Notes: a model not told the origin generated them from the letters alone. 17,380 nt of DNA from Trachelipus rathkii (GCA_015478945.1 JABUQX010065523.1:27501-44880), one strand, 5' to 3'; shown: positions 8,414 to 15,797, counted from the first letter of the stretch. Numbers and translations are program-made.

Positions 8414-10090
8414 TCACGTCGTTGGCGCTGCAGTGAGGGTACCCTCTGACCGGAGCGTAAAATTCTCGTAAGAATGAACTTTGCCCCCCGAGGGGTGCTC
8501 GTTCTCCCATAGCTCGATTTCGGTTTGAAAAGGATGTTTTCCTATTCTTACTTCTCCGTGCGATGATTTGTCGTCGCAGGAATACTCCATTATTTTTTCG
8601 GACTCTACGCGCCCCGGAATGTTCGGGTTCACGCGATTCAGGTGGCAGCCTGAGCTCCCGTACAAGTGCGGGATGACGATTAATTTAAACGTCCCGTAAA
8701 CTATGCCGCCTACTATAAGGTACTTCGCGACAAATTTTTGGAGTTGAAGGTCGTCGCCGCTCCTCGGTGGGTACGTCGGGGACCGCTTGATTTTGTCGTT
8801 CATTCTTATCTCTTCCGGTGTTGCGATTTTTTTAACAAAATTGCCGCACTTCGCGCTATGAATTTTTATGTTCGTTTCGGGGAAGTCGTCTAAATTTCGT
8901 AGTCTGGTGATGTTGTTGAGAATTTCCCCGTGACGAGGGTTCAGTTTGACGCCGAGCTGTTTCATAAATTGAGTGTGGGTTATTTCGTTGAGTTTTAAAC
9001 GCGTTATCTCGTCTGACAGCACCTTTTTCGTTTTTTTTATTCGAATAGGGTGGGTTTTCGTCAAAGCGTCTTCCGGCATGTGTTTTAAAATACTTTTCTG
9101 CAGCGCATTTTCGTAACTACGCGTAACCGTCATATCCCCTACGACCTTTTTAATTTTCGTAGATGGAAACGCGCCCCCTTTCACTTTCGGCACTTTTAAA
9201 GCTGTGTCTAAATAGGTATTGATGATTCTGGAGGTGAATCCTTTAATTTTTATCTTAAACGCCGCGTGTTTAATTATTTCTTTTTCCTTTTCAGAACTGA
9301 TACTGGGAAGAGTAACCGCATCGACGAGAGATTCTGGGAAATTGAGGGCTCCTTCATCGTCGCCGACGCCTTCGTTTGGACACCCGATACCGACGACGGA
9401 GCTTTCTTCTTCGACGCTGTCGTCGCATTCGTCTTCACGGTGAGTATAGAGAGGAGGTGGGAGCGATAACGACGCGGATTTCTGCATCGTCGTTGCTCGC
9501 GCGGCGATATTTAGATTCTGAAATACGCAGCCCGTCGGATTTTTCTGAGGTCCATTAGCGTATATAAAAATGACATTCGACACTATAGCTCTTTCTCCTA
9601 AATCTCGCGAATCCTCTTCACCCAATAAGTGATTATTTTGAATTCTCATAAATAACGCTTGAAGGTTTTTGTTTTCGAGACAATTTATCGATAGGACCTC
9701 GCACCCTTCGTCCTTAACTTGTTCGCCTATTTTCGGCGGCGGCGATTTGCTATCGGACCGCCATCCGGGAATCATTTTTTCCATCAAAGAAATCATTAGT
9801 TTTTTAATATTTTCTTCATTTTCCAAAAAGAAGTCGGCGGTTTTATAATGATGATGAGGTTCCGTTACCAGTTGCAGCCTTTGGAGTCGCGGCGGCGATT
9901 TATCGCAATAATCTTCGGGAAGTAGTAAATTGTCGAAAGAAAAAAAGTCTTCGGGTAGTAAAAATGTTTTAACCGAAGGGTCGGGGTGATTTACGATTTT
10001 ATGTTTTAATGGAGCGCGCCTCCTTTTTTCATAGGATTTTATTCTCGTATACGATTTGTGTCCGAGCGGTTCGATTATTTTTTCTGTCAT
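8414..10090 (-). CDS. pif-5: PIF-5/ODV-E56-like per os infectivity factor, main ORF, frame broken near the 3' end
   Basis: PIF-5 (ODV-E56) is an envelope protein of occlusion-derived baculovirus virions, conserved in nudiviruses and relatives, and one of the per os infectivity factors needed for oral infection of midgut cells. Support here: an FPETN motif at residues 403-407, which I know as a family signature; a single hydrophobic segment at about 456-476 (KYLIVGGIVYG and following); and a GCHLNRVN block just after it, as in the family. Family members are usually about 300-450 residues. This protein has about 390 residues before FPETN, so its N-terminal part, acidic and Pro/Ser-rich in places, is long and not recognised. 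After about residue 536 the frame leaves the conserved sequence and ends with about 20 unrelated residues, while the conserved sequence continues in the overlapping -1 frame. The start is the first ATG; no intron is visible. The family call is moderate confidence, made without a database search. Confidence 0.65.
   Translation of the reverse strand: MTEKIIEPLGHKSYTRIKSYEKRRRAPLKHKIVNHPDPSVKTFLLPEDFFSFDNLLLPEDYCDKSPPRLQRLQLVTEPHHHYKTADFFLENEENIKKLMISLMEKMIPGWRSDSKSPPPKIGEQVKDEGCEVLSINCLENKNLQALFMRIQNNHLLGEEDSRDLGERAIVSNVIFIYANGPQKNPTGCVFQNLNIAARATTMQKSASLSLPPPLYTHREDECDDSVEEESSVVGIGCPNEGVGDDEGALNFPESLVDAVTLPSISSEKEKEIIKHAAFKIKIKGFTSRIINTYLDTALKVPKVKGGAFPSTKIKKVVGDMTVTRSYENALQKSILKHMPEDALTKTHPIRIKKTKKVLSDEITRLKLNEITHTQFMKQLGVKLNPRHGEILNNITRLRNLDDFPETNIKIHSAKCGNFVKKIATPEEIRMNDKIKRSPTYPPRSGDDLQLQKFVAKYLIVGGIVYGTFKLIVIPHLYGSSGCHLNRVNPNIPGRVESEKIMEYSCDDKSSHGEVRIGKHPFQTEIELWENEHPSGGKVHSYENFTLRSEGTLTAAPTT
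8435..8446. repeat. 12-bp perfect palindrome
   Basis: GAGGGTACCCTC is its own reverse complement. It lies within the -1 frame coding segment, 36 bases downstream of the frame junction. As RNA it could form only a 4-bp stem with a GUAC loop, so it is a weak stimulator candidate. Confidence 0.5.
8483..8489 (-). other. Frame junction: G GGG GGC heptamer
   Basis: On the minus strand the main ORF reads TCG GGG GGC, so the heptamer is in the X XXY YYZ phase known for -1 ribosomal slippage, and the conserved sequence continues exactly in the -1 frame. A G4 run lies four to seven bases before the heptamer (8492-8495). Downstream structure is poor: the nearest self-complementary element is a 12-bp palindrome (GAGGGTACCCTC, 8435-8446), 36 bases away and short. 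A one-base deletion in a homopolymer, real or from sequencing, explains the same data more simply. Confidence 0.5.
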
Positions 10091-10312
10091 AATTAAAAAA
10101 TTAAGTGTTTTTTTTTAAATTTTGAAAAACTTAAAATCGTTGCTTTATTATATTCTAATTTTACAAAATTATAAATAAATTAATCATATATTATATATAA
10201 CAATTTTATTTTTTGTTTTTTTTTACAGGGCGAAGACTAACTCGACTCTCGGGAGCGCAAGAATCGTTATTAATACCGTCAAAAGGGCACTTTCTCGATT
10301 CATTCGCCCACC
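10091..10312. promoter_or_regulatory. Divergent promoter region between the PIF-5-like gene and the 160/205 pair
   Basis: A 222-bp region that is strongly A/T-rich up to about 10225. Towards the PIF-5-like gene the minus strand has a TTTTAAG sequence at about 10130-10136, 40 bases before the ATG. TAAG is the core of baculovirus and nudivirus late promoters, but a 4-base motif is expected often by chance here. A TATATTATATATAA stretch at about 10187-10200 could serve either direction. The plus side changes to GC-balanced sequence after 10228. Confidence 0.45.
10205..10228 (+). promoter_or_regulatory. Possible 3' splice acceptor upstream of the 160-residue ORF
   Basis: A T-rich tract ends in ACAG at 10225-10228 and is followed by an abrupt rise in GC. 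This is a standard polypyrimidine-AG acceptor arrangement. If used, it would leave an 84-base untranslated leader before the ATG at 10313. I did not find a convincing donor in the 115 bases upstream on this strand, so the donor would lie further left, inside the opposite-strand gene. Confidence 0.3.
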
Positions 10313-10316
10313 ATGG
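10307..10316 (+). promoter_or_regulatory. Strong Kozak start context
   Basis: CCCACCATGG surrounds the start of the 160-residue ORF, with A at -3 and G at +4, close to the ideal animal initiation context. It fixes the start at 10313 and suggests translation in an animal cell. Confidence 0.6.
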
Positions 10317-10795
10317 AATCCAGTATTCCCTCGACGTCGTTCGAGTCCAGCAAACCGAGATTTGAAACGGATATTTTGAACGATTGCGACGTCACAAAAG
10401 AAATTGACGAACAGTACCAAAAAATTCATAATTCGTGCGACGTTACGAAAAAAGAGGCCTTGCGATATTTATTGGAAGCTAAAGAAAACGCCAACAAACT
10501 AATGACTGAACGAGTCGTGACCATACCCCTTCACGAAGACTCTCTGGTTTACATCGATCCCCTAAACGAAAATATTTTTTGCAAAAGAAACTATTTTACT
10601 AAAACGTACAAGTTTTCGCTGAACGAAGAGGAAAAATATCCAGTCATCTTTAGCTACTCCCACTCGTCCAACATCGCTATTTACGCCTGTCTAGTCACCC
10701 TTTTCGCAGTGACGGAAGAGAGAACTGAATACGAAAAACCCTATTTTAAAAATTATATCTACGGGGCATTGACAAAAATCAAATACCTAAAATGA
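10313..10795 (+). CDS. 160-residue protein of unknown function, first of an overlapping pair
   Basis: The family is not recognised. It is an intact frame with an excellent start context. The N-terminal part is hydrophilic and contains a short internal duplication: a CDVTK motif at about residues 25-29 and again at about 42-46, each followed by acidic or basic residues. A helical stretch (EALRYLLEAKENANKL) follows. Near the C-terminus, at about residues 118-133, there is one hydrophobic segment (SNIAIYACLVTLFAV) long enough to be a membrane helix or a buried core helix, then a Tyr/Lys-rich end. Its stop shares four bases with the start of the next ORF. It is divergent from the PIF-5-like gene, so it may be part of the same virus-derived set, possibly a small virion or PIF-complex protein. 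That role is a guess from context only. Confidence 0.75.
   Translation: MESSIPSTSFESSKPRFETDILNDCDVTKEIDEQYQKIHNSCDVTKKEALRYLLEAKENANKLMTERVVTIPLHEDSLVYIDPLNENIFCKRNYFTKTYKFSLNEEEKYPVIFSYSHSSNIAIYACLVTLFAVTEERTEYEKPYFKNYIYGALTKIKYLK
10792..10795 (+). other. ATGA stop/start overlap
   Basis: TGA of the 160-residue ORF (10793-10795) and ATG of the 205-residue ORF (10792-10794) share bases. This is the compact arrangement used for coupled translation in viruses and bacteria and is unusual for host genes. Confidence 0.85.
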
Positions 10796-11409
10796 GCGAT
10801 CAAAAAATATACAATGAAGAGTATCAAATTTTCGACTTGATAAGCGAAAGAAATTTTAATTTGAAATATTTTCAAAATGAAGAAAAATCTCTTTCACTAG
10901 AAATTAAGAAAATCTGCTCTTTTATGAAACGGGGCATGAGCGAACTTTTAACGCGCAAGCACGATAAGGATGCGGAAAAACCGCAGGACTCTTCGCTGAA
11001 ATTGACGTTTCATCGGATCGATCTACTTTCTTCGCGAATCAGTTCTAGAGCACGCGAGAGGAATGAAGATAATGACGCTGGCGTTACCAACGCCGACGCC
11101 GATATTAAAATAGGGGCCACCAAATTAAAAATAACCAGAAATATTATCAATTCTTCTATAATATTATCAGCGACTGCGTATGAATTAGAACCGAATAAGA
11201 AGGACGAGATAAATAACGAAGGCCCCGCTACCGACAATGTTCACCTATCGAAAGGTTTGTTCGACGGATCATTTTTCAACGAAGAAATCAATCTAGGTCT
11301 GCCGACTATTTACAGAAATTGCGATGCATATTTAAGACATAAAATCCGAAAAAGGCAATCGGCGTTAACAAATCAAGAGGGCGCCCGAATTACTTGTTCT
11401 CATGTTTAA
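10792..11409 (+). CDS. 205-residue protein of unknown function, second of an overlapping pair
   Basis: The family is not recognised. The frame is intact and starts at the ATG that overlaps the previous stop as ATGA (10792-10795). The protein is hydrophilic. Residues 1-75 are rich in Glu and Lys and probably helical. A Ser/Arg-rich patch (SSRISSRARER) follows, then an Asp/Ala-rich linker, then a middle segment with Ile, Ser and Ala (IINSSIILSATAYEL) that might be a short hydrophobic helix, and a Lys/Arg-rich C-terminus (RHKIRKRQ). There is no signal peptide. With the 4-base overlap and no leader of its own, it would have to be made by reinitiation, leaky scanning or a separate transcript. An AATAAA follows the stop after 41 bases. 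Confidence 0.72.
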   Translation: MSDQKIYNEEYQIFDLISERNFNLKYFQNEEKSLSLEIKKICSFMKRGMSELLTRKHDKDAEKPQDSSLKLTFHRIDLLSSRISSRARERNEDNDAGVTNADADIKIGATKLKITRNIINSSIILSATAYELEPNKKDEINNEGPATDNVHLSKGLFDGSFFNEEINLGLPTIYRNCDAYLRHKIRKRQSALTNQEGARITCSHV

Positions 11410-11450
11410 TCAAGAGGCCGAGAATTCGCAAAAATGGAACGAGCGCTAAA

Positions 11451-11456
11451 AATAAA
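11451..11456 (+). promoter_or_regulatory. AATAAA polyadenylation hexamer
   Basis: AATAAA lies 41 bases after the stop of the 205-residue ORF and is a plausible 3'-end signal for the 160/205 transcript. If used, everything to the right is outside that transcript. Confidence 0.4.
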
Positions 11457-11604
11457 AGGGTGGTTCCGGCACTCAGTTTAACTTTTCGTTCAAGACTTTA
11501 TGAGCGTTCGAACATTTGCCACCCCTTTACAAACTCGAGTGTGTTGATGAATCGAGTTACGTCAAGAATTATATTTGAAAAAGAAATCTTAGAAATGAAT
11601 TGAC

Positions 11605-11618
11605 GACTTATATAAGTC
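11605..11618. repeat. 14-bp perfect palindrome with TATA centre
   Basis: GACTTATATAAGTC reads the same on both strands and contains a TATATA core with a TAAG on each strand. It lies between two open segments. It may be a bidirectional promoter element or coincidence. Confidence 0.5.
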
Positions 11619-12313
11619 ATACGTTATTGTTTCCCTAAGATTCTGTTCGAAGCAGATATACGTGAAGATCCTTATTCCGAAGAACCGCTGAATACATCAA
11701 AAAACAATTTGATCTTAAATGAATTCGGTTGTTCACAAATTCACGATAAGGTGATTATATACATTTTCTCACCCGTTTCGGTATGATCAGCTGCTTCGAC
11801 TGTTCCCGATTCACGAAATTGAAAGAAATTGACACAAATATTTTATTTCGACGCCCACCGATGTCTCTGCAGCGCCCAATTGTGCATGATCGATTTTATC
11901 TGCAATACCAGTTTAAAACTCACAAAGTTTAAAGAGAATTCACATTCTGTAGTTGATTCACACCTGTATCGACGAGGACGGCTGAGCGTCGTGGAACCCG
12001 TTCGACTTCATATTGGATTAACAAGTTCGTTCGACACCAATTACACGATTATTGAAGTACATTATTATTCTTTTCGAAAGGAGTTATATTTTGTTATAAA
12101 AGAACTATATCGATGTCTAAACATATTTTTAAAGATAGAAAAACTCCAATTTACCATGACTCTCTTCTTTCAATTTCAAGTTAGATTCAAATAAAATTCC
12201 AAAATGAAATACTCCTTCGCTATCGTAAAATTGAGAAATGTTTGAGGAATCTACATGCCTGTATGTCGTTCTATAATGCACTTCGACAATATAGAACCAC
12301 GATGAGGATATGA

Positions 12314-12778
12314 AAAAGTTAAAATATGGAGTCCTTTGCGCAAAACGGTTAAAATAGATATAATTAATGCGACTAAAACAGAATATAGTAGAAAAAGGCA
12401 ACGGGGATGACAGATCGCGTACTTGGACAGGAAAGTGGAAACACAGGAAAACAGCGGCAAGTTAAAATCAAACAGCCAGTGAGGGAGCGGCACACAGCAC
12501 CTCCCAGATATAAATCGGCAACAGTATGAACCTCAGCTATTTTAATGTACCTGAAGATGGAATGCAAACAGTAAGGTCACGAAACTAAAATTGTTGATCA
12601 AGTAATCACGCATGCGTAGCAAAAAATCGTAAAGTTCGAGTTCGAATACTCTCTAAAGCAACGGTTCGAATCGTATGAAAATTTCGAGCGTTCGGGCGCG
12701 CAACCTATTTCGGAAAAAAAAACGAAAAGTATGAGAAGCGTGCGCGAGAGAGCGACACACAGTAAGACCAATTCATGA
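12314..12778. other. Mostly non-coding stretch with scattered short open segments
   Basis: Short plus-strand open segments of 18-30 codons occur but are not convincing. The part from about 12690 has insect-promoter-like purine-rich sequence (GCGCGAGAGAGCGACACACAG). GTTCGAATC-type words near 12636-12672 recall a tRNA T-loop but have no surrounding cloverleaf. I call no gene. Confidence 0.4.
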
Positions 12779-13301
12779 GATGATCTACCGATCAGTAAAA
12801 GTCTTCAAAGAACAAAAAAAAACAGATGTTTTGAAACGGAGGGTCAACACATTACGGAGTGTGTTCGATTTGATTTAAATTACGAAGACGAAACAGCAGC
12901 GTCTGAGCGAATTTTAAATAAAGAGAAAGAGAAGTATATACAATTCAACGGTGCGATATTTGATATACTTTGCGAGCCGCTCATCGCGCAGTCGGCAGCA
13001 GCAGCGCAACTGGCGCACGTGCGCTCCTGCCTTTACAGTCGCAATAGCAGCAAGTGGATGTATCTCCAACCGCCGCGGTGAAGCGGCTGATTTGACCGAA
13101 CCAAATTCGGTTAGGAAAGAAGATATGTTCATTCAAAACTTTTGAAAGTTTGCTCCTTTATATTGTTTGCAACAGGGAAGAGAATTAGAGTCGAACGAAA
13201 TAGCGATCGTACTGTGAGTGTATTTATCTCTTTTATGTACAATATTCGAATCCGTTAGAGAGAAAACAAGGCTTACGATGCGCCAAATCCCCCGGGGATA
13301 G
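12779..13301 (+). pseudogene. Open segments without a start codon, possible decayed gene or exon
   Basis: A 100-codon open stretch at 12779-13081 begins after a TGA and has no ATG until near its end. It encodes a varied, soluble-looking sequence with an Ala-rich helix (AQSAAAAQLAHV) after FNGAIFDILCEP. At 13079-13081 it stops, and an overlapping frame continues to TGA 13143-13145 and, in the same frame, through another TGA at 13215 to TAG 13299. The lack of a start and the stops argue for a decayed gene, or for an exon with unseen splice sites. The family is not recognised. Confidence 0.28.
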
Positions 13302-13518
13302 AAGGACAGGAAGATAATGGCCATCCTCAAGGGGGGGGGGAAGAGAAGGTCGCGGAACCAAATCGCTGGAACAGGAGGAGAAGCAAAAACAGGACAAAGC
13401 TGACAAAACAAAAATACGACAGGAGGGCCCGGAACCGAAGATGGATAAAGTTGATGCTGCAGAGCGGTGCCCGGAGCAGCAGCGGGATGTGAAAAAACCT
13501 GGTGATACCGAGAGAGTT

Positions 13519-13557
<39 letters not shown>
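13519..13557 (+). repeat. (CAG)13 microsatellite encoding poly-Gln
   Basis: Thirteen uninterrupted CAG triplets in frame with the 147-codon ORF, followed by CGG triplets. Such repeats change length readily, and in frame they do not break the ORF. The minus strand reads them as poly-Ala or poly-Leu frames, which are shadows. Confidence 0.9.
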
Positions 13558-13559
<2 letters not shown>

Positions 13560-13912
13560 GCGGCGGGAAAATGAGCGTGAAAAAGGGTGGGAGACGATAC
13601 ATAGAGTCGCACGATCTAACGAAACTGTTTCATCCGACCTTTATTCCATTCAGGAGATGTCCAAAATGATCTCGAGTAAAAACGAAACTGATTTTTCAGC
13701 CGATAGCGAAATTAAATACAGCCCCAATCAAAATTACGGTGATCCTAAAATAGGATTAGGAAAGGCGAGTAAAAAAATAAGTATGAAAGCAGAGTCGTTT
13801 GAAGAGGACGAGGATGATCCTAGCAATGATCGCGTTTGGAGCATTACTACCGAAAGCGAGTGTCGCTCTATCAAATATAATTAGAGGCAGCAGCAGGTTA
13901 CGAGTGTAGTTG

Positions 13913-13933
13913 TTAGTAGTAGTAGTATAGTAG
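13913..13933 (+). repeat. TAG/AGT triplet repeat
   Basis: A short imperfect TAG repeat just after the poly-Gln ORF and before the Ser-rich third-frame piece. It is a likely site of slippage. Confidence 0.7.
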
Positions 13934-14095
13934 AGCGGCTGTGACGGGTAGCAGTGGTAGACGCAGCGGCGGCAGCGACAGTGGCGATAGTAGTAACAGC
14001 AACAGGTCTAGCGAAAATGAATCCGAAGAAGATGAAGATAATCTAAAATGATTCCGAAGAAGCCAGTAGTTTTGAAGAAAAAAAACCTCTTTAGA

Positions 14096-14254
14096 TAAGC
14101 TTCGGGCGTAATCCATGATGTTATTAAATAACAGAACGTTGATTATACTCTGGCTACGCAATTGAAACAGAGCAAACTAATACGTTAATAGTATTTTTCT
14201 GTTATTAATAAGTCGAGTAATACTTTGCTAATTATCTTTTAATATGTGCCATAA
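14096..14254. other. AT-rich intergenic stretch, nothing seen
   Basis: No supported ORF or repeat. Confidence 0.5.
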
Positions 14255-14572
14255 ATCCGTGTTTCTTATAGTTTCTTTTCAGTAAAAGTGTTTGTTAAAT
14301 ATCGAGACGATATTATTTCCTTTTTACTATCTCCAGTAGGTTTCATCCAAATTTTAAAATTATTATTTCTTGGCAAATATAAAAGAACAAATTATCGTTT
14401 AAGCCCTAACATTTTATTGAACAAAACAGAAAAGTGCAGGAGACAGGAGAGACAACACAATTTCTGTAATAGATCTAAATCTTTGTATAAGTCTACCTTT
14501 GACCTTCAGCCGATTTTAACCACAAATGACGACGTGGAGATTTTTCGGCAAACCGGGTGGTTTTGCTTTTAG
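14255..14572 (+). CDS. Weak 94-106-codon open frame, function unknown
   Basis: The frame is open from 14255 to TAG 14570-14572. The only usable start is GTG at 14288, as there is no ATG near the beginning. A good acceptor-like sequence (TTTCTTTTCAG, ending at 14282) precedes it, so it could be an exon. The product has a hydrophobic stretch (ISFLLSPVGFIQILKLLFL) near its N-terminus, then a Lys/Arg/Asn-rich part. The same frame shows further protein-like stretches after the stop, but the minus strand is also open there (14569-14805), so which strand is coding is unclear. Confidence 0.25.
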   Translation: MRVSYSFFSVKVFVKYRDDIISFLLSPVGFIQILKLLFLGKYKRTNYRLSPNILLNKTEKCRRQERQHNFCNRSKSLYKSTFDLQPILTTNDDVEIFRQTGWFCF

Positions 14573-14805
14573 TTATATGGATACAAGGCTTTAGTTTCGA
14601 GTATTTCGGGTCCGCGCAAATCGCATAGACTATTTATGGCCCTTACATATAGTACAAGCTTTCCACTGATTGTATCGAGAAATAAATAAGGATAACGCCA
14701 ACCGTGTTCAAATTTATAGTTTTCGATTTGTAGCCCCGGTGCGCTAAGGAATTTTGGGAGGCTTTTTTTTGTCAAAGAACTCAATACTGGAAGTGATATC
14801 TAATA
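14569..14805 (-). pseudogene. Minus-strand open segment, possible gene fragment
   Basis: About 78 open codons with no ATG (TTG at 14784). The composition is balanced, with Gly, Pro, Trp and Arg (for example EHGWRYPYLFLDT). It shares its frame with the open segments at 14977-15372 on the same strand, so all may come from one decayed minus-strand gene. The plus strand is also open here in places. Confidence 0.22.
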
Positions 14806-14916
14806 AACCGCAATCTCTTTATTGAAATTTAAGTAACTTAGATATCTTTAATAATAATTTTATTTATACGATTTATTTTTCAAACAAATACGCGAAAATT
14901 AAAAACTTACTCTATT

Positions 14917-14940
14917 ATTTTATTTATTTATTTATTTATT
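14917..14940 (+). repeat. (TTTA)n microsatellite
   Basis: Five to six TTTA units at the end of an AT-rich stretch. Confidence 0.8.
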
Positions 14941-14976
14941 CTGATACTGTTTTATTTTATTACCTCTAAAAATTAT

Positions 14977-15545
14977 TTATCTTAGAAACCTGATTGTTGT
15001 CTCTAGTATTAATTTTTTGGGTTTGCAAAAATTTAAATTGACTTGTTCCTTGTAGAATTTTTCTCCGAAATGAAAAACACGGAATTTAGGCCCTAAACTA
15101 GCATGCCTCCTCAGTAGGTCATAACTAATTGCTAGATTGAAATTGCATTTACGTATGACCATTATTTTTTTTTCTACGAATTTTTTAAAATTCACAAAGG
15201 TAACGTTCCCTTCTATTGCATTTTTTATTATGGCTTTGCACAATTTGATCTTCTTTTCCCTTTACTTAACAAAGAATTTAATCGGAAATTTCGAAGTGTT
15301 AATGCCATATCTGCACAGGCTTATAATTTTCTCGTATTGACCTAACAGAGTTGAAATTAAGTATGTTGTAAATTACTAGTTGTACTATTTGTACCTTTTG
15401 TATATTCTAGCTATTGATAGATTTTGTTTTCCACATTATCGAGAATTTTTCGGCTTCGCTGTCTATCATTCTCATTCGGTTGATCTCCACTATTATACAG
15501 AGGAAGCAAATTGATGAGATGAGTTATCGCGAGTCGTCTATTAAA
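14977..15545 (-). pseudogene. Minus-strand open segments, possible decayed gene
   Basis: Three pieces in order on the minus strand. 15411-15545 has 44 codons before a TAG, in one frame. 15265-15372 has 36 codons ending at TAA 15262-15264, in a second frame. 14977-15243 has 88 codons from a TTG, in the same frame as the second piece. The last piece is Lys/Phe/Arg-rich and ends in IRFLR. None has an ATG at its start. The family is not recognised. The pattern fits an in-frame stop plus one frameshift in an old gene, but the segments are short enough to occur by chance. Confidence 0.25.
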
Positions 15546-15797
15546 TTAAGGGTAATATTTTATTTTTTATATTAACATTATTTCTGTGACTTATAATATT
15601 CCTAAAAAATGGGATTTTAGGGGGGAATAAATAAAATAAATAAAATTACTCAAAATTTTTCGTCATTCAAATAAAAATGCACATTTATAATTGCTTCTGA
15701 TAAGCCCATTTGTATGTTAATAAAGAAATTATTTAAGTGGTTATGAATACATTTATATATCAATAAAGAAAATTTTAAATTGGTTAATTGTTACAAA
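15546..15797. other. AT-rich intergenic stretch
   Basis: Short AATAAA-containing words on the plus strand (about 15627, 15719 and 15763) but no ORF or repeat worth calling. Confidence 0.5.

Larger units (their letters stand above)
8202..8510 (-). pseudogene. pif-5: PIF-5/ODV-E56-like C-terminal domain, in the -1 frame relative to the main ORF
   Basis: This frame carries the part of the PIF-5/ODV-E56 ectodomain that the upstream ORF should run into. It has four cysteines (PHC, GKCGG, ITCDK and a terminal TC) and a K-M-E-K-G-T-x-I-x-C block. From memory of the family, that block resembles the conserved region just before the C-terminal membrane segment of baculovirus PIF-5. The nominal ATG at 8508-8510 is not a likely true start: its first residues overlap the upstream ORF, and the meaningful sequence begins after the G-rich junction at about 8483-8495. 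The frame ends at TAA 8202-8204, apparently without the expected terminal membrane segment. The relationship to the upstream ORF is a -1 step: a one-base deletion, a sequencing error at a homopolymer, or ribosomal slippage. Confidence 0.6.
11394..12313 (+). pseudogene. Broken open segments downstream of the 205-residue ORF, possible decayed gene
   Basis: Successive open segments on the plus strand: 11394-11603 (TTG start, 69 codons), 11616-11786 in the same frame after two stops, 11783-11932 (ATG start, 49 codons, again overlapping the previous stop as ATGA), the later part of 11829-12194, then about 12070-12184 and 12185-12313 in one frame with a TAG between. The codons are varied and include many Arg, Asp, Pro and Cys. 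The order and strand are consistent, as for one gene with several frameshifts and stops. The family is not recognised. Other frames here also have open stretches, so chance remains a serious alternative. Confidence 0.25.
13259..14095 (+). pseudogene. Poly-Gln, Ser- and acid-rich coding remnant spread over several frames
   Basis: The largest intact piece is an ATG ORF at 13441-13884 (147 codons). It holds 13 Gln in a row (CAG repeat), then RRREN, and an acidic Ser/Asp/Glu-rich second half. The same frame is open back to 13318 with a Lys/Gln/Glu-rich sequence and no ATG. Before that, another frame is open from 13259 with a Pro/Gly/Glu-rich sequence. After the TAG at 13882-13884, a third frame (13926-14051) encodes a Gly/Ser-rich then Glu/Asp-rich tail, and a fourth piece (14047-14094) encodes another SEE-type acidic stretch. 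The consistent character across frames suggests one low-complexity gene broken by triplet and homopolymer slippage (ten G at 13331-13340). A host disordered protein is as likely as a viral one. Confidence 0.35.

Noticed and set aside
9219..9558. Plus-strand frames opposite the PIF-5-like ORF
   Set aside because: Short, overlapping and antisense to the long conserved frame.
12600..12680. tRNA-like T-loop words (GTTCGAATC-type)
   Set aside because: Two such words occur close together, but I find no matching acceptor stem, D arm or anticodon arm at tRNA spacing. TTCGAA is also common in CpG-rich sequence like this.
13133..13612. Minus-strand frames of 159 and 91 codons with poly-Ala or poly-Leu
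   Set aside because: They are reverse-strand readings of the CAG repeat; the plus-strand poly-Gln frame has the more protein-like flanks.
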